A DNA stretch of 64,000 bases from REEP01 sp964517265 (GCA_964517265.1 CAZFBS010000001.1:215056-279055); one strand, 5' to 3'; counted from the first letter of the stretch, positions 1 through 8,685 are shown. Numbers and translations: made by a program. The notes: generated by a model not told the origin, from the sequence alone.

Positions 1-291
1 CGTAATCGTGGGCGCCAGCGCGACAACCACCGTTTCCTGACCATTTTGTCCACCGACGACGGTGCAGTTCGACTGGATATCGCTCACCTCTGCCGTGTGA
101 TCGACGTCGGTTAGATCCTGGCCTCGTCCCGGCGCAAAGCGGGTCACCGTCATAGCGTCGCCAACCAGCGCCACGGGCGGGCAGATCACGGTCTCATCCG
201 GGGTTGAGCTACAGCCGCTCGAGGCTATCAGGATGACTCCAAAGCTCGCAGCCGTCAGCTTCGGGCCGAGTCTCAGACGCGGATTGGTCAT
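1..291 (-). CDS. Putative lipoprotein, 3' end outside window
   Basis: Reading leftward from an ATG at 289-291, the frame stays open for 97 codons to the window edge, so the C-terminus is missing. The N-terminus has basic residues, a hydrophobic stretch (residues 11-24) and an SSGC lipobox-like site with Cys at about residue 27, which suggests an exported, lipid-anchored envelope protein. The start overlaps the TGA stop of the upstream CDGSH gene as ATGA, so the two are probably translationally coupled. I do not recognise the family. The visible mature part (PPVALVGDAMTVTRFAPG and following) has no motif I know. Confidence 0.6.
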   Translation of the reverse strand, partial: MTNPRLRLGPKLTAASFGVILIASSGCSSTPDETVICPPVALVGDAMTVTRFAPGRGQDLTDVDHTAEVSDIQSNCTVVGGQNGQETVVVALAPTIT

Positions 292-569
292 AACTGGGAG
301 TGCGAGCCGTCGCAGAACGGTGGGGTTGCCGTCTGCTTGCATCCACAGAAATAGACGGTTTCGCTCTTCTCGGCGGTCACAACGACGGGGTTGAGGCCGG
401 TCCCCTTGTGGCTGCCGTCACAAAGCGGCTGCGTCGTGCTGCGACCACAGGCGCACCATGCATATTTTTTCCCTGCCGTCAGCTCGAAGGGAAATGGCGC
501 TTTCTGTGCTATCCAAGAGGCTGTCATGGTTGTGATCAACTCCACGGCTTGGCGACGACAAGGCTTCAT
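288..569 (-). CDS. Double CDGSH-type iron-sulfur protein
   Basis: This 93-residue protein carries two copies of the CDGSH signature, CxC-x9-CDGSH: one starting CACGRSTTQP and one starting CGCKQTATPP. In this family each three-Cys, one-His motif binds a [2Fe-2S] cluster, so the protein should hold two clusters in one chain. Small bacterial tandem-CDGSH proteins are thought to act in redox or Fe-S handling, but the substrate is unknown. The true start may be the internal ATG at 527, which is preceded by GTGGAG and gives a 79-residue protein. The stop overlaps the start of the lipoprotein gene (ATGA). Family assignment is firm, function is not. Confidence 0.85.
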   Translation of the reverse strand: MKPCRRQAVELITTMTASWIAQKAPFPFELTAGKKYAWCACGRSTTQPLCDGSHKGTGLNPVVVTAEKSETVYFCGCKQTATPPFCDGSHSQL

Positions 570-705
570 ACTCTAGATAAGCATTCTGGCCCGCACAAGC
601 GCACCCCAGGTTCATGGGCCGGTTTTGTAGCGGCACGGCGCCCGAGGAGCGTTACTCTTCGTCTCGCCCGCGACTCTTGGCGCGCCCGACCACTTGAGGA
701 ACTCC

Positions 706-1668
706 ATGGCCGTCTATACCGAGGTTTCTGATCAGGACATTGCCGCCTTCACCGCCCGTTATGCTATGGGCCGGGTGATCGCCTGCAAGGGGATCGCGGA
801 AGGGATCGAAAACAGCAACTACCTGCTGGCGATGGAATCCGGCACCTACATCCTGACGTTGTACGAAAAGCGGGTGGCGGTCGAGGACCTTCCGTTTTTC
901 CTGTCATTGATGGAGCATCTGGCAGCACATGGCGTCCCTTGCCCGATCCCGGTTCGTGCCCTCGATGGCGCCTCGCTCGGCGTCTTGGCAGGACGGCCCG
1001 CCGCCGTGGTCACTTTCCTTCCCGGTCTTTGGCCGCGGCGGCCTACCTCGGCCCATTGTGCAGCCGTCGGAGCCTCTCTTGCCCGTCTCCACCTTGCCGC
1101 GGCCGATTTTACCGGTCTGCGGGCCAATGCCTTGTCGCTGTCGGGATGGCGTGCTCTTCTCGCGGACTGTCGTGCCGGAGGCGCCCTGATTGCACCCGAG
1201 CTTGCGGATGAGTTGGAGCACGAACTCTGCCAGCTGGAAGCGGCATGGCCGGACACGCTTGCCCGGGGGATTATCCATGCCGACCTGTTTCCGGACAATG
1301 TGCTGTTCGAGGGCGAGCGGCTCAGCGGCATCATTGATTTCTACTTTGCCTGTCAAGACCTCCTGGCCTATGACCTCGCGATCTGTCTGAACGCGTGGTG
1401 CTTCGAGCCCGACGGAAGCTTCAATGTTACCAAGGCGCGGTGGATGCTGAGGGGATATGACCAGCAGCGGACACTGTCAGCGGAGGAAATCACGGCATTG
1501 CCCCTGCTGGCGCGGGGCGCGGCGCTCCGGTTCCTGTTGACCCGGCTGTTTGACCGGGTTCACCGGCGCAAGGACGCTCTGGTCTCGCCGAAGAATCCGG
1601 CGGAATACCTGCACAAGTTGCGCTTTCATAGACGGGTCCGCGGGCCCGGGGGATACGGGCTGGAATGA
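706..1668 (+). CDS. thrB: Homoserine kinase, APH-fold type
   Basis: A 320-residue kinase of the aminoglycoside-phosphotransferase fold, the alphaproteobacterial type of homoserine kinase. It phosphorylates L-homoserine to O-phosphohomoserine in threonine synthesis. Visible signatures are GIEGIENSNY-like N-terminal residues (GIAEGIENSNYLL), the catalytic loop IIHADLFPDNVLF at about 189-201, and the Mg-binding GIIDFYFA at about 209-216. The ATG at 706 is chosen over a TTG at 694 because TGAGGA lies just ahead of it. The stop overlaps the rnhA start (ATGA), so the two form an operon. A thrB-rnhA pair is, from memory, common in Rhodospirillales. Confidence 0.93.
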   Translation: MAVYTEVSDQDIAAFTARYAMGRVIACKGIAEGIENSNYLLAMESGTYILTLYEKRVAVEDLPFFLSLMEHLAAHGVPCPIPVRALDGASLGVLAGRPAAVVTFLPGLWPRRPTSAHCAAVGASLARLHLAAADFTGLRANALSLSGWRALLADCRAGGALIAPELADELEHELCQLEAAWPDTLARGIIHADLFPDNVLFEGERLSGIIDFYFACQDLLAYDLAICLNAWCFEPDGSFNVTKARWMLRGYDQQRTLSAEEITALPLLARGAALRFLLTRLFDRVHRRKDALVSPKNPAEYLHKLRFHRRVRGPGGYGLE

Positions 1669-2159
1669 CGAGGGTGTCAGGCAATAACGATCGGCAAACG
1701 GATGCCCAGACGAATGCCGAGGCGGATCTCGTCGAGATGTTTACCGATGGGGCTTGCCTCGGCAATCCCGGACCAGGGGGGTGGGGTGTTGTTCTGCACT
1801 GGCGCGGCGTTGAGCGGGAGCTCTCCGATGGCGTGCCGGCTACGACCAACAATCGCATGGAACTGACGGCGGCCATTGAGGGTCTGGAGGCGCTGAAGCG
1901 CGGCATGTCGGTCCGCGTGTACACCGACAGCACCTATGTTCGCGACGGTATCAGCCGCTGGATCCACCGCTGGAAACAGTGCGGCTGGAAGACGGCGGAC
2001 AAGAAGCCGGTGAAGAACGTCGATCTCTGGCAGCGTCTCGACAAGGCGATTGCACGTCATCGGGTGGAGTGGCGATGGCTTCGTGGTCATGCCGGTCATC
2101 CGGAAAACGAGCGGGCTGATCGCCTTGCGCGCCTCGCTGCACAACGGGCAAAAGGATGA
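1665..2159 (+). CDS. rnhA: Ribonuclease HI
   Basis: A 164-residue RNase HI that cuts the RNA strand of RNA-DNA hybrids such as primers and R-loops. The four acidic catalytic residues are all present: D28 (MFTDGAC), E66 (NRMELTA), D88 (VYTDSTY) and D152 (NERADRLA). The loop with W/K residues around 98-118 matches the basic substrate-binding region of the E. coli type. About 20 extra hydrophilic residues precede the core, so translation could start later, but the ATG at 1665 overlaps the thrB stop and favours coupled expression. Confidence 0.95.
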   Translation: MTRVSGNNDRQTDAQTNAEADLVEMFTDGACLGNPGPGGWGVVLHWRGVERELSDGVPATTNNRMELTAAIEGLEALKRGMSVRVYTDSTYVRDGISRWIHRWKQCGWKTADKKPVKNVDLWQRLDKAIARHRVEWRWLRGHAGHPENERADRLARLAAQRAKG

Positions 2160-2253
2160 GAGGAATCGAACCCATTCGGTGGAGACCATCCTGCGAACGG
2201 GAAAGAGCTCTGATCGAGGGTATCTTGAAAGTAGTATTTTTTTATGGTTGCTC

Positions 2254-2268
2254 GCACAGTAGCTGTGC
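2254..2268. promoter_or_regulatory. Perfect inverted repeat upstream of hemerythrin gene
   Basis: GCACAG-TAG-CTGTGC is a perfect 6-bp inverted repeat with a 3-bp spacer. It lies about 40 bp before the likely ATG of the first hemerythrin, in an AT-richer stretch. It could be an operator for a dimeric regulator or a chance palindrome. No canonical promoter is clear next to it. Confidence 0.3.
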
Positions 2269-2307
2269 TAGCGTGTGATCCTCTCGCACCCCAAATGGGT
2301 TATATCC

Positions 2308-2826
2308 ATGATCCTCCACTGGTCAACCGCAATGAGTGTCGGAATTCCAGCGCTGGACTCAGATCATCGGTGCCTTATCCGCATCATCAGCTTATTGCGC
2401 GGCGTGGAGGAGGGCGAGGAAACCCGCACGATGATCGAGACAGTTCTCGATACGCTTGCTGTGTATGCCTGGGTCCATTTCGCCCGTGAGGAGCGCGTGA
2501 TCAGGGCCTTCGCATTTGAACAGGCCGAGGTGCACACGAGGGAGCACAAGGAATTTGCGCAGTTTCTCGATGCCTTGCGCGCCCGCTACGCGGGCCGTGC
2601 CGAGCCTGGCTTGGCCACTCACCTGTTTAATGAGTTGGCGGACTGGATTCGCCACCACATCCTGATCCTGGACATGGCGTATAAACCTTGTGTGGATGAT
2701 GTTGACCGCGCGGAGCAGATTGCCCGCGCCGGTACGGCGGCATGCTTGATCAATCTCGGCCGTCAGAAGTCCCCCGTGCGAGTCCGTCGGGCGCAGCGAC
2801 CGGTCGCCTTTTCCGTGATGACATAA
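2308..2826 (+). CDS. Bacteriohemerythrin (copy 1)
   Basis: A 172-residue hemerythrin-domain protein, expected to form a four-helix bundle with a diiron site that binds O2. The ligand pattern is intact: H20 (LDSDH), H57 and E61 (WVHFAREE), H76 and H80 (VHTREH), H116 or H117 (WIRHHI) and D122. Roles known for the family are O2 storage, delivery to oxidases, or O2 sensing; none is shown here. The frame is open to a GTG at 2275, but homology to the neighbouring copy begins at HW just after the ATG at 2308. The basic C-terminal tail after about residue 145 is extra. It is followed after about 100-190 bp by a paralogue. Confidence 0.88.
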   Translation: MILHWSTAMSVGIPALDSDHRCLIRIISLLRGVEEGEETRTMIETVLDTLAVYAWVHFAREERVIRAFAFEQAEVHTREHKEFAQFLDALRARYAGRAEPGLATHLFNELADWIRHHILILDMAYKPCVDDVDRAEQIARAGTAACLINLGRQKSPVRVRRAQRPVAFSVMT

Positions 2827-2881
2827 CCCCTTTCGTTTCGGCAATACAACTCCGCTCTCGCCACGAGAGAGGCAAAAGGGG
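2827..2881 (+). other. Nested inverted repeats between the two hemerythrin genes
   Basis: CTCTCG-CCA-CGAGAG (2855-2869) sits inside the outer pair CCCCTTT (2827-2833) and AAAGGGG (2875-2881). RNA from here could fold into a long stem, which may stop or attenuate transcription between the paralogues. There is no T-tract, so a classical intrinsic terminator is not shown. Confidence 0.4.
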
Positions 2882-2924
2882 GTGAAAATTATCCCCTGCG
2901 GGGCCTAAAAGCAACAAAAATGGT

Positions 2925-3494
2925 ATGGTTATCGGCGAAACGCCATGCTACATTATTGCAATGCAGCATAAACATATGACATATGGCGGTCGACCGGCGG
3001 TGAACAAAGAGATGGGCTACTTCCACTGGACAGAGGCGATGAGCGTCGGAGTGCCTGCGCTGGATGCAGACCACAAATCCTTGGTTCGAACCATCAATGT
3101 CCTTCGTGAACTGGAAGGCGGAGAAGCCGCACCGTCGGCCGTGGGAATGGTGCTCGATACGCTCAAGGCTTACGGACGGAACCACTTCAAACGCGAAGAA
3201 CGGGTCATGGATGCCGTGCGTTTTCCGGGAGGGGCGTTTCACCGGGCGGAGCACCAGAACTTCGTCCGTTATATCGAGTATCTCCGCTCCCGCCTTGCCA
3301 GCGGCGAACCGGAACCGACGCGGGAGCTGTACGATTACCTCACGGGCTGGCTGCGGCACCACATCCTGATTCAAGACATGGCGTACAAGCCATACGTCAG
3401 CAATGTCGCCAATCTTGAGAATATTGCCAGGGAAGCGGCCCCACCGCTGTCCACTCTGCCCGAGATGGCCCCGATTCAAAGCCTAAGTGCGTGA
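2925..3494 (+). CDS. Bacteriohemerythrin (copy 2)
   Basis: A second hemerythrin-domain protein, clearly a paralogue of the one just upstream; both carry AMSVG(I/V)PALD(S/A)DH and (R)HHILI(L/Q)DMAYKP. Counting from the ATG at 3012, all diiron ligands are present: H21, H58, E62, H77, H81, H116 or H117, and D122. The start is uncertain: in-frame candidates are 2925, 2961, 2979, a GTG at 3000 and 3012. Conservation begins at 3012, which would give 160 residues, and AAAGAG abuts that ATG. The pair is probably a local duplication. Function is O2 binding by inference only. Confidence 0.87.
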   Translation: MVIGETPCYIIAMQHKHMTYGGRPAVNKEMGYFHWTEAMSVGVPALDADHKSLVRTINVLRELEGGEAAPSAVGMVLDTLKAYGRNHFKREERVMDAVRFPGGAFHRAEHQNFVRYIEYLRSRLASGEPEPTRELYDYLTGWLRHHILIQDMAYKPYVSNVANLENIAREAAPPLSTLPEMAPIQSLSA

Positions 3495-3509
3495 ACGAAT
3501 CCCTTTGCT

Positions 3510-3539
3510 TCCGGGGGTGCCGCGCGAGGCCCCCCCGGA
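3510..3539. terminator. GC-rich hairpin after hemerythrin copy 2
   Basis: TCCGGGGG (3510-3517) pairs with CCCCCGGA (3532-3539) around a 14-nt loop. It lies between the convergent hemerythrin and peroxiredoxin genes, where a transcription stop is expected. No U-tract follows. Confidence 0.5.
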
Positions 3540-3565
3540 CGGCAGCCGCCGAGGACGTGAAATGA

Positions 3566-3585
3566 AGGGGGCCAGCCTGCCCCCT
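3566..3585. terminator. Second hairpin in the convergent intergenic region
   Basis: AGGGGGC-cagcct-GCCCCCT forms a perfect 7-bp stem with a 6-nt loop, 30 bp past the peroxiredoxin stop. It can act in either direction and is likely part of a bidirectional terminator. Confidence 0.5.
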
Positions 3586-3614
3586 CCACCGTTCTTACGA
3601 TCGACGGGGTAAGC

Positions 3615-4097
3615 TTAAAGGGTGCGCAGCATCACTTCGGCGCTGGACTTCTCGTAGGATCCCCCTGGGTCGACGTTGAGGGACTTGACCACGCCGTCCT
3701 CCACCAAGAGGGAAAAGCGTTGGCTGCGCAGGCCAAGCCCTTTCCCCGTCAAATCCAGCTCCAGACCCAAAGCCTTTGTCAACGCCGCATCACCGTCCGC
3801 CAGCATCGTCACCTTGCCATCGGCTTTCTGATCCTTTCCCCACGCACTCATGACAAACACATCATTCACGGCGACGCAGGCAATCTCATCCACGCCTTTT
3901 GCTTTCAGCTCGCCGGCGTGCTCGACGAAACTGGGCAAGTGCTTGGCGGAACACGTTGGCGTGAACGCGCCGGGAACCGCAAACAGAACAACTTTCTTGC
4001 CGGCGAACAGCTCATCCGTACTTACCGGCTCAGGCCCGTTTTCACCCGCCCGCATCAGCGTCACCGACGGTATCTTCTCGCCCACTTGAATGGTCAT
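3615..4097 (-). CDS. Peroxiredoxin, Prx5/hybrid type
   Basis: A 160-residue thioredoxin-fold peroxidase that reduces hydrogen peroxide and organic peroxides. The peroxidatic cysteine is C49 in PGAFTPTCSAKHLP, the Prx5 signature, and a second cysteine (C74, EIACVAV) is near the place used in some atypical 2-Cys members. The conserved active-site Arg is probably in the LGLRSQRFS segment. The length is typical. The gene faces the hemerythrins. In several Rhodospirillales I recall it lying directly after rnhA in the same direction, so its inversion and the intervening hemerythrins may mark a rearrangement. Confidence 0.92.
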   Translation of the reverse strand: MTIQVGEKIPSVTLMRAGENGPEPVSTDELFAGKKVVLFAVPGAFTPTCSAKHLPSFVEHAGELKAKGVDEIACVAVNDVFVMSAWGKDQKADGKVTMLADGDAALTKALGLELDLTGKGLGLRSQRFSLLVEDGVVKSLNVDPGGSYEKSSAEVMLRTL

Positions 4098-4249
4098 TCA
4101 AGCCTCCCTTCCAATTGTCGTTCCTTCGGGCCGGCGGCGCCGACCCGGCCTCAGACACATAGGCCAATTGGCCTGAGAATTCAAAGCCGCCCGCGCCGAT
4201 GACGGATGAAGAGAGTCCCTGGCAAGGGGTCCAGCAGGAAAGGGCGCTT

Positions 4250-6412
4250 CTAGCGCGGACCCGCGGCCCGCTCCAAAGCCGCGATGACGATCTCCGGCGT
4301 GAGCAGTTCCGGCAGAGCCTCACCGTCCGGCAGACCCGGTCCGTAGACCGCATCGAACGGAATACCATAGCGGCCAAAACGGGCAAGATAGCTGGAAATG
4401 GCCGGATTGGGCCGTGTCCAATCCCCCTGCATCGCGACCACCGTGCCGGCTGCAAGGTATCCCCGGACGTCGCTGCGGGACAGCACCAGCGTTTCATTGA
4501 CCTTGCAGGTGATGCACCAGTCAGCCGTCACATTGACCAGAACGACATGTCCGGAGGAGACCAGATCCGGAATGGCCTGTTCATCGAACGCTCGCCACTG
4601 CTCGGGAATGTCGGTGCCGGCGTCGAGCTGAGGACGCTGCGGAATCAGGAACGACACCCCGGCGAGGATAAGCGCTGCTGCGGCAGCAGACCGCGCCGCC
4701 CACCGGCCTGAGAGACGAATGCCGAGGGCGATGGCTCCAGCTGCCGCGGCTGCCAGCGCGCCGGCCCCGAGCGCCCCGGCGACACCGATCTGGACGGTGA
4801 GCACAGAGACCAGCCACACGGCCGTCACCACGAGCGCAAAGCCGAGAACCCGCCGCAGCACGATCATCCACGGCCCCGGCCGCGGAAGGCGTGTCGCCAG
4901 TCGCGGGAATAGAGCGATCCCCAAATAGGGGGCGGCAAGGCCGATCCCGACGGCAACGAAGACCGCGATGATCTCCAGCGTGCCCCGTGCGAGCGCAAAG
5001 CCGACGGCGGTGCCGAGAAACGGCGCCGAACACGGAGTTGCCAGCAATGTTGCCAGCGCTCCCGTCAGGAAATGGCCGCCGAGCCCGCCCACATGGCCGG
5101 CCCGCTCGCCGGCGTCAGCGATCACGCGCGGCAGGCGGACTTCGAACAATCCAAACAGATTGGCGGCGAACACGCTGACAACCAGAATCATCGCGATCAG
5201 GAACCACGGCTGCTGAAACTGCATCCCCCATCCGACCACTGTTCCCATCGCTTTGAGACTTGCCAAAGCACCACCGAGGACGAGAAACGAGCAGAGAATG
5301 CCGGCAGCGGAAGCAAAAAAGCTCAACCGCACCCTCAACCGGTCACCGCCGCCATGTCCGACGACACCGAGCAGCTTGATCGATAACACCGGCAGCACGC
5401 ACGGCATCAGGTTCAAGATCAGCCCGCCAAGCAGCGCGAGGCCAAGGATCATGCCCCACGACAGCCCGCCGGCGGCCTCGCCCGGAGCACCATTCTCTGC
5501 TCCCGCGCCAGCCAGAAAATCCGCCCGATCTCCGGCCCGGCCCTCGGTTCCATTGCCAGCCTCGGCAACGATCAGGCGCTGCTCGACTGCCCCGCTGGTA
5601 TCGACCAATGTCGCCGTGATCGGCGAGCCGGGCAGCGGGCTGCGCAGAAACTCCGTGCCGTGAACCGGCATTGTCAAAATCGCGTCCTCGCCGCTGGCGG
5701 CAACGCTCACGGCCGGCGCGCCAAACGTCACTGCTTCAGGGGCTTCAACGAATACATCGGGCGCGACGAACGGCACGTCGGAGCGGACGCGGATCGCCAG
5801 CATTGGCGGACTGTGATCCTCGGAGAGTTCCGCCGACACCACGGTGAGCCCCCCGCCCGGATCCGCGCGCGGCACCTGGCTGGCAAACCGGGCGATCAGG
5901 TGGGTAAACGCGCTCGGCCGTGGCGGACCGGCGGCCAAGTGAAGGACAAGCTCGGCCTGTTGCGGGATGCAGACATCGTCGCAGATCAGGTATTCGACGG
6001 CCGCCTTCAGCGCCACGTCGTCTCCCGGCCGGGCCGGACGCACCGTAATCGGCAGCACAACATCCGCCGCATATCCGATCGTCTCCAGGCCCAGCACGGA
6101 AAACCGTTGCGGGGCCGGCCACGCGACCTCCGCCGCGGCGAGGTTCGCCGACCCCGTCCAGTCGATCTGCGCCGGGTAGCCGGCGTCTCCAGGCGAGCGC
6201 CAGTAGGTTTTCCAGCCCTCTGCCAGGCGGATCTGCAAGCCGAGGAGAACCTCTTCTGCATGCCCGGTGGTCTCACTGGCGGCGATCAGCCGGACCGCGC
6301 TGTGTTCGGTTTCAATCCACTCGGACGCACCGCTACCGGCTGCGACCGGGCGAACCAGAACAACGGTGAGAACAACAAAGGCAATCGCGCAGAAACGGAG
6401 GTAGCACATCAT
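4250..6412 (-). CDS. DsbD-type protein-disulfide reductase
   Basis: A 720-residue inner-membrane protein that passes electrons from cytoplasmic thioredoxin to periplasmic thiols. Order: signal peptide (1-25); periplasmic alpha-like domain with a Cys pair in CDDVC (144, 148); a multi-span membrane core (about 320-590) with the redox cysteines in LMPCVLP (338) and ATPCSAP (461); and a C-terminal thioredoxin-like domain with WCITC (633, 636). This matches the DsbD/ScsB family of alphaproteobacteria, in which the alpha domain differs from that of E. coli. ATGATG at 6412 and 6409 is chosen because TTGAGG lies directly upstream and a signal peptide follows; the frame is open to 6490. The likely partner is unknown. 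Confidence 0.9.
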   Translation of the reverse strand: MMCYLRFCAIAFVVLTVVLVRPVAAGSGASEWIETEHSAVRLIAASETTGHAEEVLLGLQIRLAEGWKTYWRSPGDAGYPAQIDWTGSANLAAAEVAWPAPQRFSVLGLETIGYAADVVLPITVRPARPGDDVALKAAVEYLICDDVCIPQQAELVLHLAAGPPRPSAFTHLIARFASQVPRADPGGGLTVVSAELSEDHSPPMLAIRVRSDVPFVAPDVFVEAPEAVTFGAPAVSVAASGEDAILTMPVHGTEFLRSPLPGSPITATLVDTSGAVEQRLIVAEAGNGTEGRAGDRADFLAGAGAENGAPGEAAGGLSWGMILGLALLGGLILNLMPCVLPVLSIKLLGVVGHGGGDRLRVRLSFFASAAGILCSFLVLGGALASLKAMGTVVGWGMQFQQPWFLIAMILVVSVFAANLFGLFEVRLPRVIADAGERAGHVGGLGGHFLTGALATLLATPCSAPFLGTAVGFALARGTLEIIAVFVAVGIGLAAPYLGIALFPRLATRLPRPGPWMIVLRRVLGFALVVTAVWLVSVLTVQIGVAGALGAGALAAAAAGAIALGIRLSGRWAARSAAAAALILAGVSFLIPQRPQLDAGTDIPEQWRAFDEQAIPDLVSSGHVVLVNVTADWCITCKVNETLVLSRSDVRGYLAAGTVVAMQGDWTRPNPAISSYLARFGRYGIPFDAVYGPGLPDGEALPELLTPEIVIAALERAAGPR

Positions 6413-6491
6413 TGCCTCAATGTAGCGTGAACAGCGGCTTCCTTCAAAGCGCTTGCCACCTATAACCTGTTGCGCCCGCAGCGCACCCACT

Positions 6492-7940
6492 CTACCGCCA
6501 CAACGAAGGCATCAACAGGATCAGACAGGTCACAATCTCAAGGCGTCCGAGCAACATGCCGGCCGACAACAGCCACTTGGCGGCATCCGGCAGCGAGGCG
6601 AAGTTTCCGGCAGGTCCGATGGTGGAGCCGAGACCAGGCCCGACATTGGCAAGCGCCGTGGCCGCGCCACTGATGGATGTCACAAAGTCGAGACCGAGGC
6701 AGCCGAGCGCCACCGACAGGAATACCGCCGAAGACAGGAACAGCAGCACAAACGTGGCAACGGAGACCATCACCTCTTCCGCAAGAGGCTGGCCCTTATA
6801 GCGTGTGATATAGACCGCATGGGGATGTACCAGTCGCCGGAACTGGACTTGAGCCGCGACGTACATCACCTGGAACCGGAAAATCTTGATTCCGCCCGAC
6901 GTCGAGCCGGTGCATCCGCCCATGTAGGTGAGGAGAAAGAACGCCATCACTGCCGGAGCGCCCCACGTCGTATAGTCTGTGGTCGCAAAACCCGTTGTCG
7001 TGACTACCGAGACGACATTGAACGCCACCAGCCGCAGCGCGATCAGGAAGTCATCTCCCCGGGAGAGGGTTAGCCAAGTGGATAGCACGCCGATGACGAT
7101 GGCAAGGAACACCAGCAGCACTCGAACCTGGCTATCGAGAATGAACCAGAAATTCCTTCGGGTGATGGCCTGGATGTAAAGGACGAAGGGCAGTCCGCCG
7201 GCCAGCATGAACAGGGTCGCGAACCAATGGATCGCGGGTTGCGGAAAGTGGCCAAGGGAGGAGTCAGAGGTGGAGTAGCCACCGGTCGAGACGGTGGCCA
7301 TTGCGTGATTGACGGCCTCGAATGCCGTCATCCCGCACAACCAGTAGGCCAGAACGCACAACAGGGTCAGTAGCGCATACACCCGCCCGATCGCGGCGGC
7401 AATCTGTGCCGCTCCCGGCAGAACCTTCTCCGAACGGTCCGAAGACTCGGTGCGAAACAGCTGCATGCCGCCGACCCGCAGGTACGGCAGGATTGCCACC
7501 GCCATGACGATGATGCCGATCCCGCCAATCCATTGCAGCAGGGAGCGCCACAGCAGGATGCCGGCGGGCATCGAATCGAGGCCCGTCAACACGGTCGAGC
7601 CGGTGGTGGTGAGACCGGAGACGGCCTCGAAGAAGGCGTCGGTGTAGGTGATATCAAGCTCGGAGAAGTAGAACGGCAGCGCCGTATAGGCCGAAGCGCC
7701 GAGCCATGCGGACGTGGTAAGCACGAAAGCCTGCTGAATGCTCAGCCCGATCCGCCCGCGATAGCTCGACAGAATCATCAGCACGCCGCAGACCAGGCCG
7801 CCAGCGCCGGACACGGCAAATGTCAGCCAGTCCCGGTTGTGCGTGGCGATGTCGGCGAGCGCGGGGACACCCATCATCGCACCAAGCACGGTGATGAAAA
7901 TACCGACGATAAAAATGATCGGCTGAAATCCGAAGCTCAT
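6492..7940 (-). CDS. trkH: Trk/Ktr-type potassium uptake permease
   Basis: A roughly 482-residue integral membrane protein of the TrkH/KtrB superfamily, the K+-translocating subunit. It contains four pore-loop repeats with filter-like segments GLTTTGSTVL, VSTGGYST, VTTTGFAT and ANVGPGLG, each with the key glycine, separated by paired membrane helices. TrkH works with the NAD-binding regulator TrkA, which is not in this window. The ATG at 7940 (MSFGFQP) is preferred; a GTG at 7964 adds eight residues. The dsbD-type gene follows 80 bp downstream on the same strand and may be cotranscribed. Confidence 0.92.
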   Translation of the reverse strand: MSFGFQPIIFIVGIFITVLGAMMGVPALADIATHNRDWLTFAVSGAGGLVCGVLMILSSYRGRIGLSIQQAFVLTTSAWLGASAYTALPFYFSELDITYTDAFFEAVSGLTTTGSTVLTGLDSMPAGILLWRSLLQWIGGIGIIVMAVAILPYLRVGGMQLFRTESSDRSEKVLPGAAQIAAAIGRVYALLTLLCVLAYWLCGMTAFEAVNHAMATVSTGGYSTSDSSLGHFPQPAIHWFATLFMLAGGLPFVLYIQAITRRNFWFILDSQVRVLLVFLAIVIGVLSTWLTLSRGDDFLIALRLVAFNVVSVVTTTGFATTDYTTWGAPAVMAFFLLTYMGGCTGSTSGGIKIFRFQVMYVAAQVQFRRLVHPHAVYITRYKGQPLAEEVMVSVATFVLLFLSSAVFLSVALGCLGLDFVTSISGAATALANVGPGLGSTIGPAGNFASLPDAAKWLLSAGMLLGRLEIVTCLILLMPSLWR

Positions 7941-8103
7941 CCATCGCCACCGGGTGACCGCCACCGCACTGTAGCCGCAAACCGACCGGCGGCAAGTGCC
8001 GCGTTGAGGCGGATCTTTCCTCGTTGCGTAGCCTGTGGCACAATAAGGTTCGAAAAAGGGGACGGAGGATATAGGGGGGATGATACAGGCGAGACGCGTA
8101 TAG

Positions 8104-8685
8104 ATGCCTCAGGTGGATCGTATTCATGATAAGTCCCTGACGGGCCAGTTGCTGGTCGCGATGCCGGCGATGGCGGATCCGAGGTTCACCAAATCCGTCA
8201 TCTACATGTGCGCTCATAGCAGCGAAGGGGCGATGGGACTGGTCGTCAACCGCATGTTGGACGCTCTGACTTTTCCGGCGCTGCTGGAACAACTCGGCAT
8301 CGACGTGCCGCGAGCCCTCGATCAGCCCATCCACGTGCTGTTTGGCGGCCCGGTGGAAACCGGCCGGGGCTTCGTTCTTCATTCGCCCGATTATCGCCGT
8401 GACGGCACTCTGGTCGTCGATGACGGCGTCGCGCTGACGGCGACGATCGATATTCTGCGGGCGATCGCGTCCGGCAAGGGGCCGCGCCGACATCTGCTTG
8501 CCCTCGGCTATGCCGGCTGGGGACCGGGTCAGCTGGATTCGGAATTTCGCGCCAACGGCTGGCTCAGCGTCGACGCCGACGAGGATCTGGTGTTCGGTGC
8601 GAACCTCGAGACCAAGTGGAGCCGGGCGATGGCGAAGATCGGAATTGATCCTCGGATGCTCTCCGACACGGCCGGCCACGCCTGA
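8104..8685 (+). CDS. YqgE/AlgH family protein (UPF0301)
   Basis: A 193-residue member of the YqgE/AlgH family, recognised by LTGQLLVAMPAMADPRF at the N-terminus, EGAMGLVVNR, LFGGPVETGRGFVLH and LGYAGWGPGQLDSE. The molecular role is unsettled: the Pseudomonas member was first described as an alginate regulator, and others are linked to redox or Fe-S processes. Length is typical and no membrane segment is visible. It is divergent from trkH, with about 160 bp between the starts. Confidence 0.93.
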   Translation: MPQVDRIHDKSLTGQLLVAMPAMADPRFTKSVIYMCAHSSEGAMGLVVNRMLDALTFPALLEQLGIDVPRALDQPIHVLFGGPVETGRGFVLHSPDYRRDGTLVVDDGVALTATIDILRAIASGKGPRRHLLALGYAGWGPGQLDSEFRANGWLSVDADEDLVFGANLETKWSRAMAKIGIDPRMLSDTAGHA

